DNA of 42,557 nucleotides from Chloroflexota bacterium (GTDB taxonomy: Bacteria; Chloroflexota; UBA11872), in NCBI GenBank assembly GCA_026706485.1, contig JAPOYR010000008.1, forward strand, positions 1 to 42,557, written 5' to 3'. Shown here in pieces: positions 16,330 through 24,940 of this stretch. Every line of letters begins with the position of its first letter. The first letter of the stretch is position 1. The notes under the pieces are model-generated. The model made no database searches. It was not told where the DNA came from and was given only the letters and a program-made list of their open reading frames with translations. A program made the position numbers and the translations under genes.

Positions 16330-17007
16330 TCAGAACCACTCGCCGGCGCGGCGCGCGCGCGTCACCAGGGCTCGCACACGATCGGCGTCGGTCATCAGCG
16401 GCTCGTAGAACTCGACGAACTGCGCCACGCAGTCGTCCACGCTCGTCTCCGACGTGTCGATCTCCATCTTGTTGCGAATCAGCGACGCGGCGTGCTGCTT
16501 CTCGAACTGCTCCAGCACGTACTCGACGTCGGCCTCCTTGATCGTTTGAATTCGATGGGGCGCTTCGCGCATGCGTTGCCGGATGACCTCGGGCGTGGCC
16601 CTGACGAGAATCTCAATCACGTCCGGCGCCAGGTCGAGGATTCGCTGCTCCGTGTGGCGCGCGAACTCCGTGCGCTCCGCATATTGGCCCGGACCGCCGT
16701 AGCCGTAGTACAGCGGCGCGTACACCGCATCCTCCAGGTGCATGCCCACCATCACGTGGTCGGGGTAGGCATAGAACCCTGGTTGCAAGTGGTATTCGAT
16801 CTGATACCGCTGGAACATCTCGAGCAGCCGCGGCTTCAACGCCGAAAACTGCGCTTCTTCCTCGGCCGTCAGGTTCTTCTCCGGTGGGCCCTTGAAATGG
16901 TCATGACTCCCCGGCTTGCCGCCGAGCGTCTCTTCCGCCCATTTGCCGATACCCTCGGCCAGCGTCGTCGTTCCGCTGTACTCACAACCGGCAATGATGA
17001 GCCGCAT
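16330..17007 (-). CDS. P-loop NTPase-like protein with an atypical Walker A motif
   Basis: A 225-residue protein starting at ATG 17007, with GGGAG 8 nt upstream. The N-terminus MRLIIAGCEYSGTTTL looks like the first strand and loop of a nucleotide or small-molecule kinase, but the Walker A lysine is replaced: G7-x4-G12-T13-T14. Later segments (DVIEILVRATPEVIRQRM, then an acidic DVEYVLEQFEKQH helix) resemble the lid and C-terminal half of thymidylate- or adenylate-kinase-like proteins. His36/Asp37 and a Tyr-rich block (YAPLYYGYGGPG) are also present. No substrate can be assigned. The open frame continues upstream to 17943, but that part is the shadow of groEL. The gene is divergent from groEL across a 216-bp gap. 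Confidence 0.78.
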   Translation of the reverse strand: MRLIIAGCEYSGTTTLAEGIGKWAEETLGGKPGSHDHFKGPPEKNLTAEEEAQFSALKPRLLEMFQRYQIEYHLQPGFYAYPDHVMVGMHLEDAVYAPLYYGYGGPGQYAERTEFARHTEQRILDLAPDVIEILVRATPEVIRQRMREAPHRIQTIKEADVEYVLEQFEKQHAASLIRNKMEIDTSETSVDDCVAQFVEFYEPLMTDADRVRALVTRARRAGEWF

Positions 17008-17101
17008 GGGTCTTCTCCCGCTGCCTGCCTGGATCCCAGGCCATTGGACCACATTTGGGCGCCGCAATCGGACCTCATGGCCAGCCCGTCGAGGCGGGGC
17101 A

Positions 17102-17130
17102 TTGATCCGGCAGCAAACCACCCCTAAAAT
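17102..17130 (+). promoter_or_regulatory. Likely sigma-70-type promoter of groEL
   Basis: TTGATC at 17102-17107 and TAAAAT at 17125-17130 are 17 nt apart and match the -35 and -10 consensus at 4 and 5 of 6 positions. Transcription would start about 85 nt ahead of groEL. No CIRCE inverted repeat (HrcA site) is visible between 17008 and 17223. Confidence 0.6.
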
Positions 17131-17223
17131 TGGGCGAAATTGGATTCTTCCGCTGCGGCGAACGTCCCGCGGCGGCCTTCTACCAACCCATGACGTCCGG
17201 CGCCATGCGCCCGAGAGGAAACC

Positions 17224-18957
17224 ATGCCTAAGCAGATCGTGCTCGCCGAAGAAGCCCGCCAGGAACTGTCCGACGGCGTGGAGGTCATTGCCCGCGCGGT
17301 GCGCTCGACCTTGGGACCCAAGGGGCGCAACGTGGCGCTGGGCAAGAAATACAGCGCCCCCACCATCACCCATGACGGCGTGAGCGTGGCCGAGGAGATC
17401 GATCTCGACGACGAGTTCAAGGACGTGGGCGCGCAGCTCATCAAGGAGGCGGCCAGCCGCACCGGCGAATCCGCCGGCGACGGCACCACCACGGCCACCG
17501 TGCTGGCGCAGGCCGTGCTCACCGAGGCGCTGCGCAGCATGGCCGCCGGCGCCAACGCCATGATGCTGCGCCGCGGCATCGACAAGGCCACGCAAGAAGT
17601 GCAGTACGCGCTCCGACGCCAGGCGACGCCGATCCGGCACCGTGACGAGATCGCCAACATCGCCGCCATCGCGTCCGGGGACGACGAGATCGGCGAGCTC
17701 ATCGCCCAGGCCATGGACACCGTCGGGCGGGAGGGCGCTATCACGGTCGACGAGTCCAGGGGTCTCGAAACCGAGATCGACCACACCGAGGGCATGACGT
17801 TTGACAAGGGCTATGCCTCGCCCGAGTTCGTCACCGACCGCGACAACATGCAGACCATCATCGAAGACCCATACATCCTCGTCACCAACTCCAAGCCCAC
17901 CCACATCCACGACCTCGTCCCCTTGCTGGACCAGTTGAATCAAGCGGGCAAGAAGGAGTTTGTGGTCATCAGCGACGAGCTGGCGGGTGACCCGCTGGCC
18001 GTGCTGCTAGTGAACAACCAGCGCGGGAATCTCAACTCGCTGGGCGTCAAGGCCCCGGGGTACGGCGATCGCCGCAAGTACATGATGGAAGACATCGCCA
18101 TCCTCGTCGGCGGCACATGCTTCGGTCCGGATACGGGACGCAAGCTCGAAGACGCCACCATCGACGACTTGGGACAGGCGCGACGCGTGATCTGCCGCAA
18201 GGAAGAGACGACCATCGAGGGTGGCAAGGGCCGTCCGGCCGCCATCCAGGCACGCCTCCAGCAGCTCAAGGTGGAGATCGAAGAAGCGAAATCCGAGTAC
18301 GACCGGGACCAAATCGAGGAGCGTCGCGCACGGCTCTCCGGCGGCGTGGCTGTCATCAACGTCGGCGCCGCCACCGAAGTCGAGCTTAAGGAAAAGAAGG
18401 CCCGCGTCGAGGACGCCCTCGCAGCCACGCGAGCGGCGATCGAGCGGGGCGTCGTCCCCGGCGGCGGCGTGGCCCTGCTCAATGCCGCCGGCGCGCTGGA
18501 CGCCGTCGAAGAAGCGACCTCCGGCGATGAACAAGCCGGCGTGCGGGCGCTGCGCCTCGCGCTGGCCCAGCCCGTGCGGCAACTCGCCCACAATTCCGGC
18601 CTCCACGGCGGCGTGGTCATCAACAACATTCGCCGCGGGCAGGAGGAGCAGCAGAACCCGAACTACGGGCTCAACGTGCTCACCGGCGAATACGGCGATC
18701 TCGTCGCCGACGGCGTGATCGACCCGGCCAGGGTCACCGAGTCGGCCCTCAAGAACGGGGTCTCCATCGCCAACCTCATCCTCACCACCGAAGTCGTGGT
18801 CGCCGAGACCGGCTTCGTTCCCCAGGAACCGCCACCCGGCGCCGACGCGGGCATGGGCGGCATGGGAGGCATGGGTGGCATGGGCGGTATGGGTGGCATG
18901 GGCGGTATGGGCGGCATGGGAGGTATGGGCGGCATGGGCGGTATGGGCGGCTTCTAG
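17224..18957 (+). CDS. groL: Chaperonin GroEL (Hsp60)
   Basis: A 577-residue group I chaperonin subunit. It shows the STLGPKGRNV segment, the ATP-site GDGTTTATVLAQ, and the late GVVPGGGVALL motif of the equatorial domain. It refolds proteins inside a double seven-membered ring, normally with GroES. The start is ATG 17224 with GAGAGGAAACC just upstream. Two features stand out. No groES gene adjoins it; the neighbours are an unrelated P-loop gene and trxB. The C-terminus carries eleven MGG units ending in GGF, longer than the four of E. coli, which explains the extra length over the usual 540-550 residues. The tail projects into the folding cavity in known GroEL. A second groE locus probably exists elsewhere in the genome. 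Confidence 0.97.
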   Translation: MPKQIVLAEEARQELSDGVEVIARAVRSTLGPKGRNVALGKKYSAPTITHDGVSVAEEIDLDDEFKDVGAQLIKEAASRTGESAGDGTTTATVLAQAVLTEALRSMAAGANAMMLRRGIDKATQEVQYALRRQATPIRHRDEIANIAAIASGDDEIGELIAQAMDTVGREGAITVDESRGLETEIDHTEGMTFDKGYASPEFVTDRDNMQTIIEDPYILVTNSKPTHIHDLVPLLDQLNQAGKKEFVVISDELAGDPLAVLLVNNQRGNLNSLGVKAPGYGDRRKYMMEDIAILVGGTCFGPDTGRKLEDATIDDLGQARRVICRKEETTIEGGKGRPAAIQARLQQLKVEIEEAKSEYDRDQIEERRARLSGGVAVINVGAATEVELKEKKARVEDALAATRAAIERGVVPGGGVALLNAAGALDAVEEATSGDEQAGVRALRLALAQPVRQLAHNSGLHGGVVINNIRRGQEEQQNPNYGLNVLTGEYGDLVADGVIDPARVTESALKNGVSIANLILTTEVVVAETGFVPQEPPPGADAGMGGMGGMGGMGGMGGMGGMGGMGGMGGMGGMGGF

Positions 18958-19396
18958 AAGACTCCGGCCGAGCCCCTTTCTCCTGGAAGGGGGAAGGTTG
19001 GGATGGGGGTCCCGTCAGACTTCACCCCCCTGGAATGAACCCCTCGCGTAACCGTCAATCCGTGTAGGGCAGCCCTTGCGGCTGCCCGCGATCTTCGGTG
19101 GCCCCCGCTGCGTGCGGCGTGGGAGCGGCCGCGACTGAAGAATCCCAGGCGGCCCACCGCCTGGGCCACCGGGCCAATCCCGTCGTTCCCGCGAAGAGCC
19201 CGTCCTGTACTCGATACGGGGCGGGAGTCCAGCCCGGTCAAACCTGCAAGCGCTGAAGATTCACGGTAGGGGCGGGTTTCAAACCCGCCCGTCCGGAGCC
19301 GATCCAACGTCTCGCTGGCTGACCGTGTACCGCAGCCGACACGTCAGTTGCCGCCGTGAGGCCCACCCGCACACGCCCCCTGACGGGCGTCGCCGC
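18958..19396. repeat. Repeat-filled gap between groEL and trxB
   Basis: These 439 bp between converging genes hold no gene that I can support. Visible elements are a CCCCTT...AAGGGG hairpin at 18973-18992, 15 nt after the groEL stop and possibly its terminator; a GTAGGGCAGCC...GGCTGCCC palindrome at 19062-19089; a decayed CGTCGTTCCCGCGAAG element at about 19181; and GTAGGGGCGGGTTTCAAACCCGCCC at 19265-19292, a perfect 10-bp palindrome matching the one at 5575-5604. Confidence 0.75.
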
Positions 19397-20353
19397 CTAG
19401 CCGACCGCTGCGGCCTCCACGGGCACGCCGGCGTCCGCGCCCTCGAGCCCGGCGACGAACTTCTCCGCCTCCATGGCCGCCATGCAGCCCTCGCCGGCCC
19501 CGGTGATGGCCTGACGGAAGTAGTGATCCTGCGCCTCGCCGGCCACGAAAATGCCCTCGACGCTCGTGTGCATGCGCCGGTCGGACACCACGTAGCCGTC
19601 GTCCGTCATTTCCAGCTTGCCCTCGAACATCGCCGTGTTGGGAAAGTGCCCGATGAACACGAACATGCCCTCGACGGCGAGATCGCTCATTTCGCCAGAG
19701 TTGACGTCGCGCAGTCGCAGGTGCGTGACGCCACGCTCGTCGCCTTCGACCGACGCGACCACGCGATTCCACAGAAACTCGATCTTCGGGTCCTCTTCCG
19801 CGCGCATCCGCAGATAGGTCCCGGCCCGCAGCTGGTCCCGGCGGTGGACGACCGTGACCTTGGAAGCGAATCGCGTGAGGAACAGCGCCTCTTGCAGCGC
19901 GCTGTCGCCGCCGCCGATGACCGCCAGCGGCACGTCCTTGAAGAACGCGCCGTCGCAGGTGGCGCAAAACGACACGCCGCGTCCCCAATACTCCTGCTCG
20001 CCCGGCACTTCGAGCTGCCGCGCTGTCGCGCCGGTGGCCACCACCACCGCACGCGCCGTCAGCTCGCCGGAAATCAGTTTCAGCGTGAATGGTGGACCGT
20101 TGACGTCAATCTCGGTGACCGTGTCCACCAGCATCTCGGCGCCGAACTTCTCAGCCTGCTCCCGCATCCGCATCGTGAGATCGGGTCCCTCGATTTCGGA
20201 GAACCCCGGGTAGTTCTCGACGTCGTTGGTCGTGGCGATCTGCCCGCCGAACATCTCGCCGGTGATCACCACCGTGGAGAGATTCGCGCGCGCGCTATAG
20301 ATAGCGGCCGTGAGGCCGGCCGGTCCTGAGCCTAAGATCGCGATGTCGTACAT
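19397..20353 (-). CDS. trxB: Thioredoxin reductase
   Basis: A 318-residue flavoenzyme. FAD-binding GSGPAG lies at residues 8-13, the redox-active pair Cys130/Cys133 in CATCDGAFF, the NADPH-site VIGGGDSALQEALFLT at about 145, and the C-terminal FAD motif GIFVAGEAQD near 275. The last motif usually ends in D-x-x-D-x-x-x-R-Q; here DHYFRQAIT keeps R-Q. It passes electrons from NADPH to thioredoxin in the cytoplasm. The start is ATG 20353. No thioredoxin gene is adjacent. It converges on groEL across a repeat-filled gap and diverges from the solute-binding protein gene upstream. Confidence 0.95.
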   Translation of the reverse strand: MYDIAILGSGPAGLTAAIYSARANLSTVVITGEMFGGQIATTNDVENYPGFSEIEGPDLTMRMREQAEKFGAEMLVDTVTEIDVNGPPFTLKLISGELTARAVVVATGATARQLEVPGEQEYWGRGVSFCATCDGAFFKDVPLAVIGGGDSALQEALFLTRFASKVTVVHRRDQLRAGTYLRMRAEEDPKIEFLWNRVVASVEGDERGVTHLRLRDVNSGEMSDLAVEGMFVFIGHFPNTAMFEGKLEMTDDGYVVSDRRMHTSVEGIFVAGEAQDHYFRQAITGAGEGCMAAMEAEKFVAGLEGADAGVPVEAAAVG

Positions 20354-20609
20354 CTACCACCCACCACGCACAGCCCGTGCGATTCTTGCTGCAATTCCAC
20401 GCACTCAATAGTCGCATGCCTGCCACCCCGGTTCGAAGAACCGAGCGCCAAACCGTCGTGGTTCTTGCACAAGCCCTACGCGGCGCCCCGCGCCATGCGT
20501 TGGTCCCAAGGCTACGCCGCGACATCGGACGGCAAGGCTGAGACACGGCATCGGCCGCGCGCCGAAGCGCCTCTCGCGACGCTCCCTGCTGCGGGGCGCA
20601 AGCTCGGCG

Positions 20610-21839
20610 GTGGCCGCCCGAGTGCTGGCCGCCACCGGTGCGGTATTCGCCGGCCAGGACCTCCATCAGCCGTCCCTCGCGGCAGCGGCGGAGGCCGACT
20701 CCACAACGGTCCGCCTGATGGTGCTCGGTCGCAATGAGTCGCCGTGGCCGGAGCGTGTGGCAGCCGTCGCCGCGCGGCGGCCCGATATCGATCTCCAGGT
20801 CTCGCACGCCACCCCGTCACCGGCAGCCCTTGCCGAACTCATCGCCGGGGCCCGTCGCGGTGGTGCGTTCGATCTGGTCGCCGGCGTCCCCGGCACGCAG
20901 CTGGCGCGACTCGCCCGCGAGGGCCTGGTGCTCGCGCTCAACGCCTGGCTCGGCGGCCTCGACCTGCTGCCGGCCTTGGAGCGGCTCGGACAGCACCACC
21001 AGGCCCGCATCGGACTGCCGCTCAGCGGGTACCCCGTCTACGGATTCGTCAATCCGCAAGCCCTGGAGCGCGCCGGCGTCACGGAACCCGGCGCCACCTA
21101 CCAGGAGTGGTTGGACGCGGCGCGCCGCCTCACCGATCGCGAGCGCTTCACCCACGGCTGGGGCGTCGTCGCCGACGTGCCGGAGATCGAGACCATGGCG
21201 ACGTCGTCCGGCGGCCGGTTCTGGACCGGCGCCCACGTCGCCCCCAGCGCCGGATGGCAGTGGTACGCCGACCTCATCCATCGCGAAGCCGTCTCCCCGC
21301 CGCCGTATGCCTGGGACGGGCTGCTGAACGCGCACAACGCCCTGGCCGAGGGCAGGATCGCCATGATGCTTCGCTCCGCCTGGGTGCTCGACGAGCTTCC
21401 ATCGGGCGGCGCGTGGCAGCTGGCGCCGCTGCCGGCGTGGGACGACAGGCGTCGCGCCGTGCCGGTAGCTGCCGACTACGTGGCCGTTGCAACGGACGCC
21501 CGAGATATCGAAGCCGCCGTCGATGTTGCGGCGCTGCTGGTCACCGAAGCCTGGCCGGCCCCAGGCGCACGCGGCCTGCCCGCCTGGAGGCCCGCACTCG
21601 AAACGTTTGCGGAAACGAAGGGTCTTTCGCTCGGGACCCTCACCGAAGCCGCCGCCCACTGGCGCCGCCCCTCGCTCGAAACACCGGGCGCGGCGATCGC
21701 CCAGGAGCGCCTGCTTCCGGCCATCGACGACGTCATGTCGTCGGGCCAGCCCGTCGACGCCCGCATGGCCGCCCTGGCCGAAGAGTTGCAAGCCGGACGC
21801 GATCCGGTCCCCTCTCCCCCCGGGAGAGGGTTAGGGTGA
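20610..21839 (+). CDS. Extracellular solute-binding protein (ABC importer type), probable Tat substrate
   Basis: A protein of about 409 residues from GTG 20610 with the layout of family 1 sugar-binding proteins: a strand TVRLMVLGR, a hinge region, GYPVYGFVNPQALERAGV, and a long helical C-terminal lobe. In frame just upstream (20574-20609) the codons read S-R-R-S-L-L-R-G-A-S-S-A, a good twin-arginine signal that would continue into AARVLAATGAVFAG. No ATG, GTG or TTG precedes it, so the true start may be CTG 20538 or another rare codon. The last residues (PVPSPPGRGLG) are encoded by a dispersed repeat (21804-21840), so the native C-terminus has been replaced or extended. No permease or ATPase gene is adjacent; it is an orphan. 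The ligand is unknown. Confidence 0.78.
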   Translation: MAARVLAATGAVFAGQDLHQPSLAAAAEADSTTVRLMVLGRNESPWPERVAAVAARRPDIDLQVSHATPSPAALAELIAGARRGGAFDLVAGVPGTQLARLAREGLVLALNAWLGGLDLLPALERLGQHHQARIGLPLSGYPVYGFVNPQALERAGVTEPGATYQEWLDAARRLTDRERFTHGWGVVADVPEIETMATSSGGRFWTGAHVAPSAGWQWYADLIHREAVSPPPYAWDGLLNAHNALAEGRIAMMLRSAWVLDELPSGGAWQLAPLPAWDDRRRAVPVAADYVAVATDARDIEAAVDVAALLVTEAWPAPGARGLPAWRPALETFAETKGLSLGTLTEAAAHWRRPSLETPGAAIAQERLLPAIDDVMSSGQPVDARMAALAEELQAGRDPVPSPPGRGLG

Positions 21840-21900
21840 GTGTGAGGGTGAGGGTCCGTCCGGTCCCCTCTCCCTCGGGGAGAGGGTTAGGGTGAGGGTC
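21804..21900. repeat. Two tandem copies of the CCCTCTCCC/GGGAGAGGG repeat
   Basis: Copies at 21804-21840 and 21860-21900, each CCGGTCCCCTCTCC...GGGAGAGGGTTAGGGTGAG, separated by a short GTGAGGGTGAGGGT stretch. The first copy supplies the end and stop codon of the solute-binding protein gene. The 211-bp gap to lgt otherwise shows no gene. A decayed fragment of the same family (GGGTTAGGGTGAGGGG) is at 53-68. Confidence 0.85.
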
Positions 21901-22050
21901 CGGCTGAGCCACGCATCCGCAGGGTGCATGGCGAACGTGACCATCAAGCCCCCCATCGGCGTATCGACGCTCCGCCATTGCCCTCGCCACGGCAGGTACC
22001 ATCGGGCCGCGGGTCCTCCGGTGGGCCCCGTCACCGACTGAGGCTGCGGC

Positions 22051-22902
22051 GTGTACGCCATCGAGATTCCGTGGGACCCGGACCTGTTCGCCATCGGCGA
22101 CTTCCGCTTCACGTGGCACTCCCTGTGGGCGGTCATCGGCATCATCGTGGGCGTCTTCGTCGCGCGGCGCTTGGCGCGCCGGTCGACCATCACCACCGAC
22201 GAGGTGACCACGCTCGCCCTGTGGGGCGTGGGCGCCAGCATCGTCGTGGCGCGACTGCTCTACGTCATTGACAACTGGGAGCTCGAGTTCGCCCACGACT
22301 TCGCCAGCATCTTCAAGCTCAACCAGGGCGGCATCACCGTCTGGGGCGCCATCATCGGCGGCACCATTGGCGTGGGCGGGGCCGCCTGGTGGATGCGCCT
22401 CCCCGTGCGCACCGCGCTGGACATCGGCGCGCCGGGCACCATCTTCGGCATGGGCATCGGACGCATCGGGGATCTCATCAACGGCGAGCACCATGCCCTC
22501 GCGTCCAACCTTCCCTGGGCGGTGTCCTACACCCACCCCAACACGCTCGGGCAGGGTCCCGTCCGACCTGAGATCGAGGGCTTTCCGGTCCACCCGGCCA
22601 CGACCTACGAGATGCTCGGTGACTTCGTCATCTTCGCCGCCGCCTTGTGGATCGTGTTCCGTTACATGGGCAACCTCTACACCTACTGGTTCGTCGTCGC
22701 GGGCTACAGCGCGCTGCGGTTGGGCCTGCAATTCTTGCGTCTCGACCAGAACATGTTGTTCGCCGGGCTGCAGCAGTCGCAGGTCATCGGCATCATCGGT
22801 CTCGTCGTCGCCGCGGGCTGGGCCGCCCGTCACCTGTGGCAGCGCCGTTTCGCCACTGGAGCGCCTGAGAATTCCGCTCCACGCCCGCCGCGACCACGCT
22901 GA
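22051..22902 (+). CDS. lgt: Prolipoprotein diacylglyceryl transferase
   Basis: A 283-residue inner-membrane enzyme that attaches diacylglycerol to the lipobox cysteine of prolipoproteins, the first step of lipoprotein maturation. The Lgt signature GRIGDLINGEHHA (about 147-159) contains the conserved Arg, Asn-Gly-Glu and His. HPATTYEML corresponds to the later HP-x-x-x-YE motif. Seven or so hydrophobic segments cover most of the length, from LWAVIGIIVGVFVARR to QVIGIIGLVVAAGWAA. The start is GTG 22051 with the expected short N-terminus. Its TGA is 2 nt ahead of the GTG of the chelatase gene, so the two are translated as an operon. A substrate, the SH3 lipoprotein, is encoded at 15363-16151. 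Confidence 0.95.
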   Translation: MYAIEIPWDPDLFAIGDFRFTWHSLWAVIGIIVGVFVARRLARRSTITTDEVTTLALWGVGASIVVARLLYVIDNWELEFAHDFASIFKLNQGGITVWGAIIGGTIGVGGAAWWMRLPVRTALDIGAPGTIFGMGIGRIGDLINGEHHALASNLPWAVSYTHPNTLGQGPVRPEIEGFPVHPATTYEMLGDFVIFAAALWIVFRYMGNLYTYWFVVAGYSALRLGLQFLRLDQNMLFAGLQQSQVIGIIGLVVAAGWAARHLWQRRFATGAPENSAPRPPRPR

Positions 22903-22904
22903 CT

Positions 22905-24914
22905 GTGTCCACCGAAACCGCCGCCGACACCATCGGCGTGACCTATCCCTTCGCGGCCATCGTCGGCCAGGACCGGATGAAGCTGGCATTGCTGGCCAAC
23001 GCCGTGAACCCCGCCATCGGCGGCGTCCTCATTCGCGGCGAGCGGGGCACCGCCAAGTCCACGGCGGTGCGCGGCCTGGCCGTGATTCTCCCGGCCATCA
23101 CCGTCGCCACCTGCCGCTACCGCTGTGACCCGGACTCCGGCAACCTCTGCCATGAGTGCCGCGACAAGCGCGGCGCTTCCGTCTCGATCGAGATTGAGTC
23201 CCAGCGAGTTCGTGTCGTCGACCTCCCCGTATCCGCCACCGAGGACCGCGTCGTCGGCACCATCGACCTCGAGACCGTGCTGCGGGACGGCCGGCGCTCG
23301 TTCGAACCGGGACTGCTCGCGGATGCGCATCGCGGCATCCTCTACGTCGACGAGGTCAACCTCCTCGACGATCACCTCGTCGACACGCTGCTCGACAGCG
23401 CGGCGTCCGGCGTCAACCGCGTCGAGCGCGAGGGCGTGGCCCACCACCACCCGGCGGAGTTCATCCTCGTCGGCACCATGAATCCCGAGGAAGGCGACCT
23501 GCGCCCGCAGCTCCTCGACCGCTTCGGACTCGCCGCCGAGATCAAGGGCGATCGGGATCCGACGTCTCGCGCCGAGATCGTGCGGCGCCGGCTCGCCTTC
23601 GAGACCGACACGGCGGCATTCCTGGAGCAATGGCAGTCGCCGACGAACGACCTCATGGCGCTGATCGAGCGAGCGCGCGGTCTGCTGCCGACGGTGGAAA
23701 TCAGCGACCACCTGCTGGGGCTCATCACACACATCGCCAATGCCATGGGGGTGGACGGTCACCGCGCCGACATCGTCATGTACAAGACGGCCCAGACCAT
23801 CGCGGCGCTCGACGGGCGAACCGAGGTCACGCTGGAAGACGTGCGACGCGCCGCGGAGCTGGCGCTGCCCCACCGCCGCCGTCGCGATCCATTCACGCCG
23901 CCGGGACTCGACCCCGACGAGCTCGACCGCGCGATCCAGGCCTTCGAGGCGCGGCCCGCTCCGGCACAGGCCACCGACTCCGCCGCCGACGCCACCGACG
24001 GAGCCGCCGGCGCCAGCGACTCGACCATGTCCTCCGGTCCCGCGGAGAACGGCCCGCCCGGCGACGCCACCGAGGCCGACCAGCGGCTCGCCAGCGACGA
24101 GGCGACGACAGCCCCGCCGGTCAACGCGCCGGAGCGCATCCCGTTCCAAAAGCCGCGCACGGGACGACGGACCAGCGCCGAGGTCAAGGGTCGCCGCGGC
24201 CACTCCGTGCGCAGCCGGCCCATGGACCCGGACGATCCGCCCGACATTGCGGTGATCGACACCGTCCGCGCCGCCGCCGCCCGCCGGACCCAGCCGGGCA
24301 CGCCCCAGATCGACGCCCAGGACCTGCGCGTGCACCGGCGCATGCGCAAGGTCGGCAATCTCATGCTCTTCGTCGTCGACGGTTCGGGAAGCATGGCGGC
24401 CCAGAGGCGCATGCAGCTCACCAAGTCCGCCGTGCTCTCGCTGCTCGCGGACGCCTATAAGCGGCGCGACCGCGTCGGCGTCATCACCTTTCGCAAGACC
24501 GAGGCCTACGAGACCGTGCCCCCGACCTCCAGCCTCGACGTGGCCCACGCCCGCATGCACGAGCTGCCCACCGGCGGCCGCACGCCGCTGGCCCACGGCC
24601 TAGAGCTGGCTCGGCTCGTGGTCGAGCGCGAACGCGCGCGTGACGCCCAGCTGCGCCCCATCCTGATCCTGCTGACCGACGGCGTCGCCAACGTCGGGCT
24701 GGCCGCGGGCTCCGATCCGATCACCGACGCCATGCAGTCCGCCGGCGCCATCGCGCGCGACCGCGTGCCCGCGCTCGTAGTCGACGCCGACCGCCGCCAC
24801 AACCGCAGCGGCTCGCTGGTGGAGCTCGCCAAGCAGATGGCCGCGGCCCACGTGCGCCTGGACGCCCTGGCCGCGGGACAGCTGACCAGCCTCATTCGCC
24901 TCGCCGCGGCCTAA
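22905..24914 (+). CDS. Fused ChlI/ChlD-type chelatase ATPase (magnesium or cobalt chelatase family)
   Basis: A 669-residue protein that joins the AAA+ (I) and von Willebrand A (D) parts of metal chelatases. Walker A is G45-E-R-G-T-A-K51-S52; Walker B is about 147-151 in ILYVDEVNLL. Four cysteines, 70, 74, 82 and 85, form a C-x3-C...C-x2-C insert that may bind zinc and is known in this family. Residues about 345-430 form an Ala/Asp/Pro-rich linker. The VWA domain begins near 485 with the metal-ion site D492-G-S-G-S-M and a later LLTDGVANVG. It would drive Mg or Co insertion into a tetrapyrrole together with a ChlH/CobN subunit, which is not in this window. No chlorophyll genes are present, so a cobalamin role is more likely. 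The start is GTG 22905. Confidence 0.88.
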   Translation: MSTETAADTIGVTYPFAAIVGQDRMKLALLANAVNPAIGGVLIRGERGTAKSTAVRGLAVILPAITVATCRYRCDPDSGNLCHECRDKRGASVSIEIESQRVRVVDLPVSATEDRVVGTIDLETVLRDGRRSFEPGLLADAHRGILYVDEVNLLDDHLVDTLLDSAASGVNRVEREGVAHHHPAEFILVGTMNPEEGDLRPQLLDRFGLAAEIKGDRDPTSRAEIVRRRLAFETDTAAFLEQWQSPTNDLMALIERARGLLPTVEISDHLLGLITHIANAMGVDGHRADIVMYKTAQTIAALDGRTEVTLEDVRRAAELALPHRRRRDPFTPPGLDPDELDRAIQAFEARPAPAQATDSAADATDGAAGASDSTMSSGPAENGPPGDATEADQRLASDEATTAPPVNAPERIPFQKPRTGRRTSAEVKGRRGHSVRSRPMDPDDPPDIAVIDTVRAAAARRTQPGTPQIDAQDLRVHRRMRKVGNLMLFVVDGSGSMAAQRRMQLTKSAVLSLLADAYKRRDRVGVITFRKTEAYETVPPTSSLDVAHARMHELPTGGRTPLAHGLELARLVVERERARDAQLRPILILLTDGVANVGLAAGSDPITDAMQSAGAIARDRVPALVVDADRRHNRSGSLVELAKQMAAAHVRLDALAAGQLTSLIRLAAA

Positions 24915-24940
24915 GCCGCCGCTCCGACGGGGACCCGCGC

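Noticed and set aside
17008-17223. CIRCE element ahead of groEL
   Set aside because: No TTAGCACTC-N9-GAGTGCTAA-like inverted repeat is found in the gap.
17008-17943. N-terminal extension of the P-loop-like gene to 17943
   Set aside because: This part is antisense to groEL, has low-complexity Gly/Ala/Val content, and lies ahead of a good ATG with a GGGAG site at 17007.
18853-18957. Simple-sequence repeat at the groEL end as a possible assembly artefact
   Set aside because: GGM tails are normal for GroEL, and the codons vary among GGC, GGT and GGA, so it is a true coding repeat; only the length is notable.
20429-20443. CGGTTC-GAA-GAACCG palindrome upstream of the solute-binding protein gene
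   Set aside because: Only six base pairs with a 3-nt loop, no second copy, and no T run; not enough to call an operator or terminator.
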